Of a stretch of DNA of 7,448 bases, positions 6,351 to 7,448 are shown piece after piece. The notes beneath the pieces are model-generated. The model saw nothing but the letters and a program-made list of their open reading frames with translations, did no database searches and was not told the origin of the DNA. The DNA lies in the NCBI GenBank assembly GCA_964492545.1, contig CAZBKO010000107.1, positions 1 to 7,448 on the forward strand, in the 5' to 3' direction. Source of the stretch: RGIG1934 sp964492545 (GTDB lineage Bacteria; Bacillota; Clostridia; Lachnospirales; Lachnospiraceae). Made by a program: the position numbers and the translations under genes. Each line of letters starts with the position of its first letter. The stretch's first letter is position 1.

Positions 6351-6461
6351 CAGAGTATCCACTCTCACCAGGTAACAACATTCAGTTAGTTCACACTGGT
6401 ACATATATTTAGAATATTATTACAATTTGTAATTTTAATCAAATATTAGTGGATAGTTCTG
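6351..6461 (+). other. Predicted antiterminator helix in the infC leader
   Basis: CAGAGTATCCACT (6351-6363) can pair with 6448-6461 over 13 base pairs, including one G-U pair (6355 with 6457) and a single bulged G (6456). The 3' strand is the whole ascending arm and loop of the terminator, so the two structures exclude each other. The 5' strand can alternatively fold locally (6352-6365), freeing the terminator. Confidence 0.7.
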
Positions 6462-6476
6462 ACTATCCACTTTTTT
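6448..6476 (+). terminator. Attenuator terminator upstream of infC
   Basis: A perfect 9-bp stem GTGGATAGT (6449-6457) / ACTATCCAC (6462-6470) with a TCTG loop, extended by one A-T pair and followed by TTTTTT (6471-6476). It lies 25 nt before the infC start, so termination here would shut off the whole operon. Confidence 0.92.
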
Positions 6477-6487
6477 CATATTTAATT

Positions 6488-6493
6488 GGAGGT
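6488..6493 (+). promoter_or_regulatory. Ribosome binding site that fixes the infC AUU start
   Basis: GGAGGT ends 8 nt before ATT 6502, the usual distance. The first in-frame ATG (6514) is 20 nt away, too far for normal initiation. No ATG, GTG or TTG lies in frame between the site and 6514. Confidence 0.88.
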
Positions 6494-6501
6494 GCACTAC
6501 T

Positions 6502-7008
6502 ATTAGCGATTTAATGATTAACGAACAGATTAGAGACAAAGAGATCCGTTTGATTGGCGAAGACGGAGAACAGCTTGGAATAATGTCAGCCAAGGATGCA
6601 TACAAGTTGGCGAAAGAGGCAGAACTTGACCTTGTGAAGATTGCTCCGACTGCGAAACCACCAGTATGTAAGATTATCGATTATGGAAAGTACAGATATG
6701 AACTTGCCAGAAAAGAGAAAGAAGCTAAGAAGAAGCAGAAAGTCATCGATATCAAAGAAGTACGTTTGTCACCAAACATTGAATCTAATGACCTTAACAC
6801 TAAGGCAAATATGGCAAGAAAGTTCCTTGAGAAAGGTGATAAGGTGAAAGTTACATTACGCTTTAGAGGTAGAGAAATGGCACATATGTCAAGCAGTATG
6901 CATGTCTTAGATGATTTTGCAAAAGAACTTGCTGACATTGCTGTTGTTGAGAAACCAGCCAAGTTAGAAGGAAGAAGTATGCAGATGGTATTAGCTGAAA
7001 AAAAATAA
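6502..7008 (+). CDS. infC: Translation initiation factor IF-3, AUU start
   Basis: IF-3 binds the 30S subunit, prevents early 50S joining and checks start codon-initiator tRNA pairing. The 168-aa protein (MSDLMINEQIR...) has the N-terminal domain (INEQIRDKEIRLIGEDGEQLGIMS, about residues 6-75), a basic linker (ELARKEKEAKKKQK, about 69-82) and the C-terminal domain (EVRLSPNIESNDLNTK, ARKFLEKGDKVKVTLRFRGREMAH, EGRSMQMVLA). Length is normal. The start codon is ATT, as in infC of many bacteria: its ribosome binding site is well placed only for ATT 6502, and B. subtilis IF-3 (MISKDFIINEQ) shares the extra residues. IF-3 discriminates against AUU, which gives translational self-control on top of the leader attenuator. 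It ends in GAA AAA AAA TAA, a run of eight A; 27 nt separate it from rpmI. Confidence 0.96.
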   Translation: MSDLMINEQIRDKEIRLIGEDGEQLGIMSAKDAYKLAKEAELDLVKIAPTAKPPVCKIIDYGKYRYELARKEKEAKKKQKVIDIKEVRLSPNIESNDLNTKANMARKFLEKGDKVKVTLRFRGREMAHMSSSMHVLDDFAKELADIAVVEKPAKLEGRSMQMVLAEKK

Positions 7009-7035
7009 TATTAGATTATTAAGGAGGACAATATA

Positions 7036-7233
7036 ATGCCAAAAATGAAGACAAGCAGAGCAGCTGCTAAACGTTTCAAGAAGACAGGTACAGGTAAGTT
7101 AAAGAGAATGAAAGCTTTCAAGAGCCATATCTTAACAAAGAAGTCTGCTAAGAGAAAGAGAAATCTTAGAAAAGCAGCAATGACAGATTCTACTAACATA
7201 AAGAACATGAAGAAAATTTTACCATATTTATAG
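7036..7233 (+). CDS. rpmI: 50S ribosomal protein L35
   Basis: A 65-aa very basic protein of the large ribosomal subunit, complete and of normal length. It begins with the family signature MPKMKTSRAAAKRFKKTGTG and ends with NMKKILPYL. AAGGAGG lies 8 nt before the ATG. It is the middle gene of infC-rpmI-rplT with no terminator on either side, so it should be controlled by the same leader. In other bacteria its translation is often also coupled to that of rplT. Confidence 0.98.
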   Translation: MPKMKTSRAAAKRFKKTGTGKLKRMKAFKSHILTKKSAKRKRNLRKAAMTDSTNIKNMKKILPYL

Positions 7234-7263
7234 TAATTTGATTTTAATAGGAGGAATACTGAG

Positions 7264-7448
7264 ATGGCAAGAGTCAAGGGCGGAATGAACGCTAAAAAAA
7301 GACATAATAGAACATTAAAATTAGCGAAAGGCTACAGAGGTTCAAGATCTAAGCAGTACAGAGTAGCTAAGCAGTCAGTTATGAGAGCATTAACAAGCTC
7401 ATATGCTGGTAGAAAAGAAAGAAAGAGACAGTTCAGACAGTTATGGAT
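7264..7448 (+). CDS. rplT: 50S ribosomal protein L20, N-terminal part (3' end outside window)
   Basis: The first 61 residues of L20 are visible (MARVKGGMNAKKRHNRTLKLAKGYRGSRSKQYRVAKQ... to RKRQFRQLW), about half of the usual ~118. L20 binds 23S rRNA early in 50S assembly through its basic N-terminal extension and is the known autorepressor of this operon in Firmicutes, which matches the leader at 6312-6476. AGGAGG (7249-7254) lies 9 nt before the ATG. The gene runs off the window end and shows no sign of damage. It begins 30 nt after rpmI. Confidence 0.98.
   Translation, partial: MARVKGGMNAKKRHNRTLKLAKGYRGSRSKQYRVAKQSVMRALTSSYAGRKERKRQFRQLW

Larger units (their letters stand above)
6312..6476 (+). 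promoter_or_regulatory. L20-type leader (transcription attenuator) upstream of infC
   Basis: This stretch of about 235 nt between the DUF1540 gene and infC is a structured leader. Elements seen: hairpin 6324-6331/6335-6342 (CCGGTATT with AATATCGG); small hairpin AGAGT/ACTCT (6352-6356/6361-6365); irregular hairpin ACCAG/CTGGT (6367-6371/6396-6400) with inner TAAC/GTTA (6373-6376/6385-6388) and an asymmetric internal loop; then a terminator. The strand 6351-6363 can instead pair with 6448-6461, which would destroy the terminator. In Firmicutes, ribosomal protein L20 is known to repress infC-rpmI-rplT through such a leader by imitating its 23S rRNA site. Position, gene order and architecture fit that class; I could not compare it with the family model. 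Confidence 0.8.

Noticed and set aside
6514..6516. ATG as the infC start
   Set aside because: It is 20 nt from the only ribosome binding site, and the family N-terminus extends upstream to the well-spaced ATT.
6998..7005. Run of eight A at the end of infC as a programmed slippage site
   Set aside because: It lies directly before the normal stop after a complete conserved C-terminus; slippage would only change the last residues.
7011..7277. Reverse-strand ORF of 88 codons over rpmI
   Set aside because: Hydrophobic-looking shadow produced by the Lys/Arg-rich L35 coding strand.

Overview
The window (about 7.4 kb, AT-rich, strong GGAGG-type ribosome binding sites, sigma-A-type promoters) looks like a chromosomal segment of a low-GC Firmicute. 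The most likely source is a Clostridia/Lachnospiraceae-type organism. The protein styles support this: a ThrRS of the 'RQFTISEGHLIV' type, a YtrA-like GntR regulator, DUF1540, a 'MSKIDEVR' YqeY protein, and an infC-rpmI-rplT operon with an L20-type leader. No phage, IS, CRISPR, tRNA or rRNA sequence is visible.

Layout: (1) 2-1057 (+) is the C-terminal half of thrS, followed by a hairpin terminator at 1075-1116. (2) 1125-4388 (-) is a three-gene operon read right to left: a YtrA-type GntR repressor, an ABC ATPase and a 658-aa ABC permease. The first two genes share ATGA and the last two overlap by 11 nt. Its promoter (TTGACA-17-TATATT) is overlapped by a perfect 16-bp inverted repeat, which is very probably the repressor's own operator. 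(3) 4526-4972 (-) is a YqeY/GatB-like protein with its own candidate promoter and a UUCG-loop terminator. (4) 5036-5779 (-) is a predicted lipoprotein peptidase of family M15 with a good promoter. (5) 5942-6265 (+) is a small cysteine-rich protein with two DUF1540 repeats. (6) 6277-7448 (+) is the infC-rpmI-rplT operon: promoter, long attenuator leader, infC starting at a rare AUU codon, rpmI complete, and rplT cut by the window end.

How it fits together: thrS and infC-rpmI-rplT are a classical conserved neighbourhood of translation genes. Here about 5.4 kb of accessory, mostly reverse-strand genes lies between them. The block has an envelope flavour: a YtrA-type ABC system (in Bacillus subtilis the ytr operon responds to antibiotics acting on lipid II) beside a secreted peptidoglycan-peptidase-like protein. 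A shared function is inference only. The two best regulatory signals are the GntR operator/promoter and the L20-type leader. In the leader, a 13-bp antiterminator and the terminator compete for the same strand. I see no clear evidence of an entirely new system.
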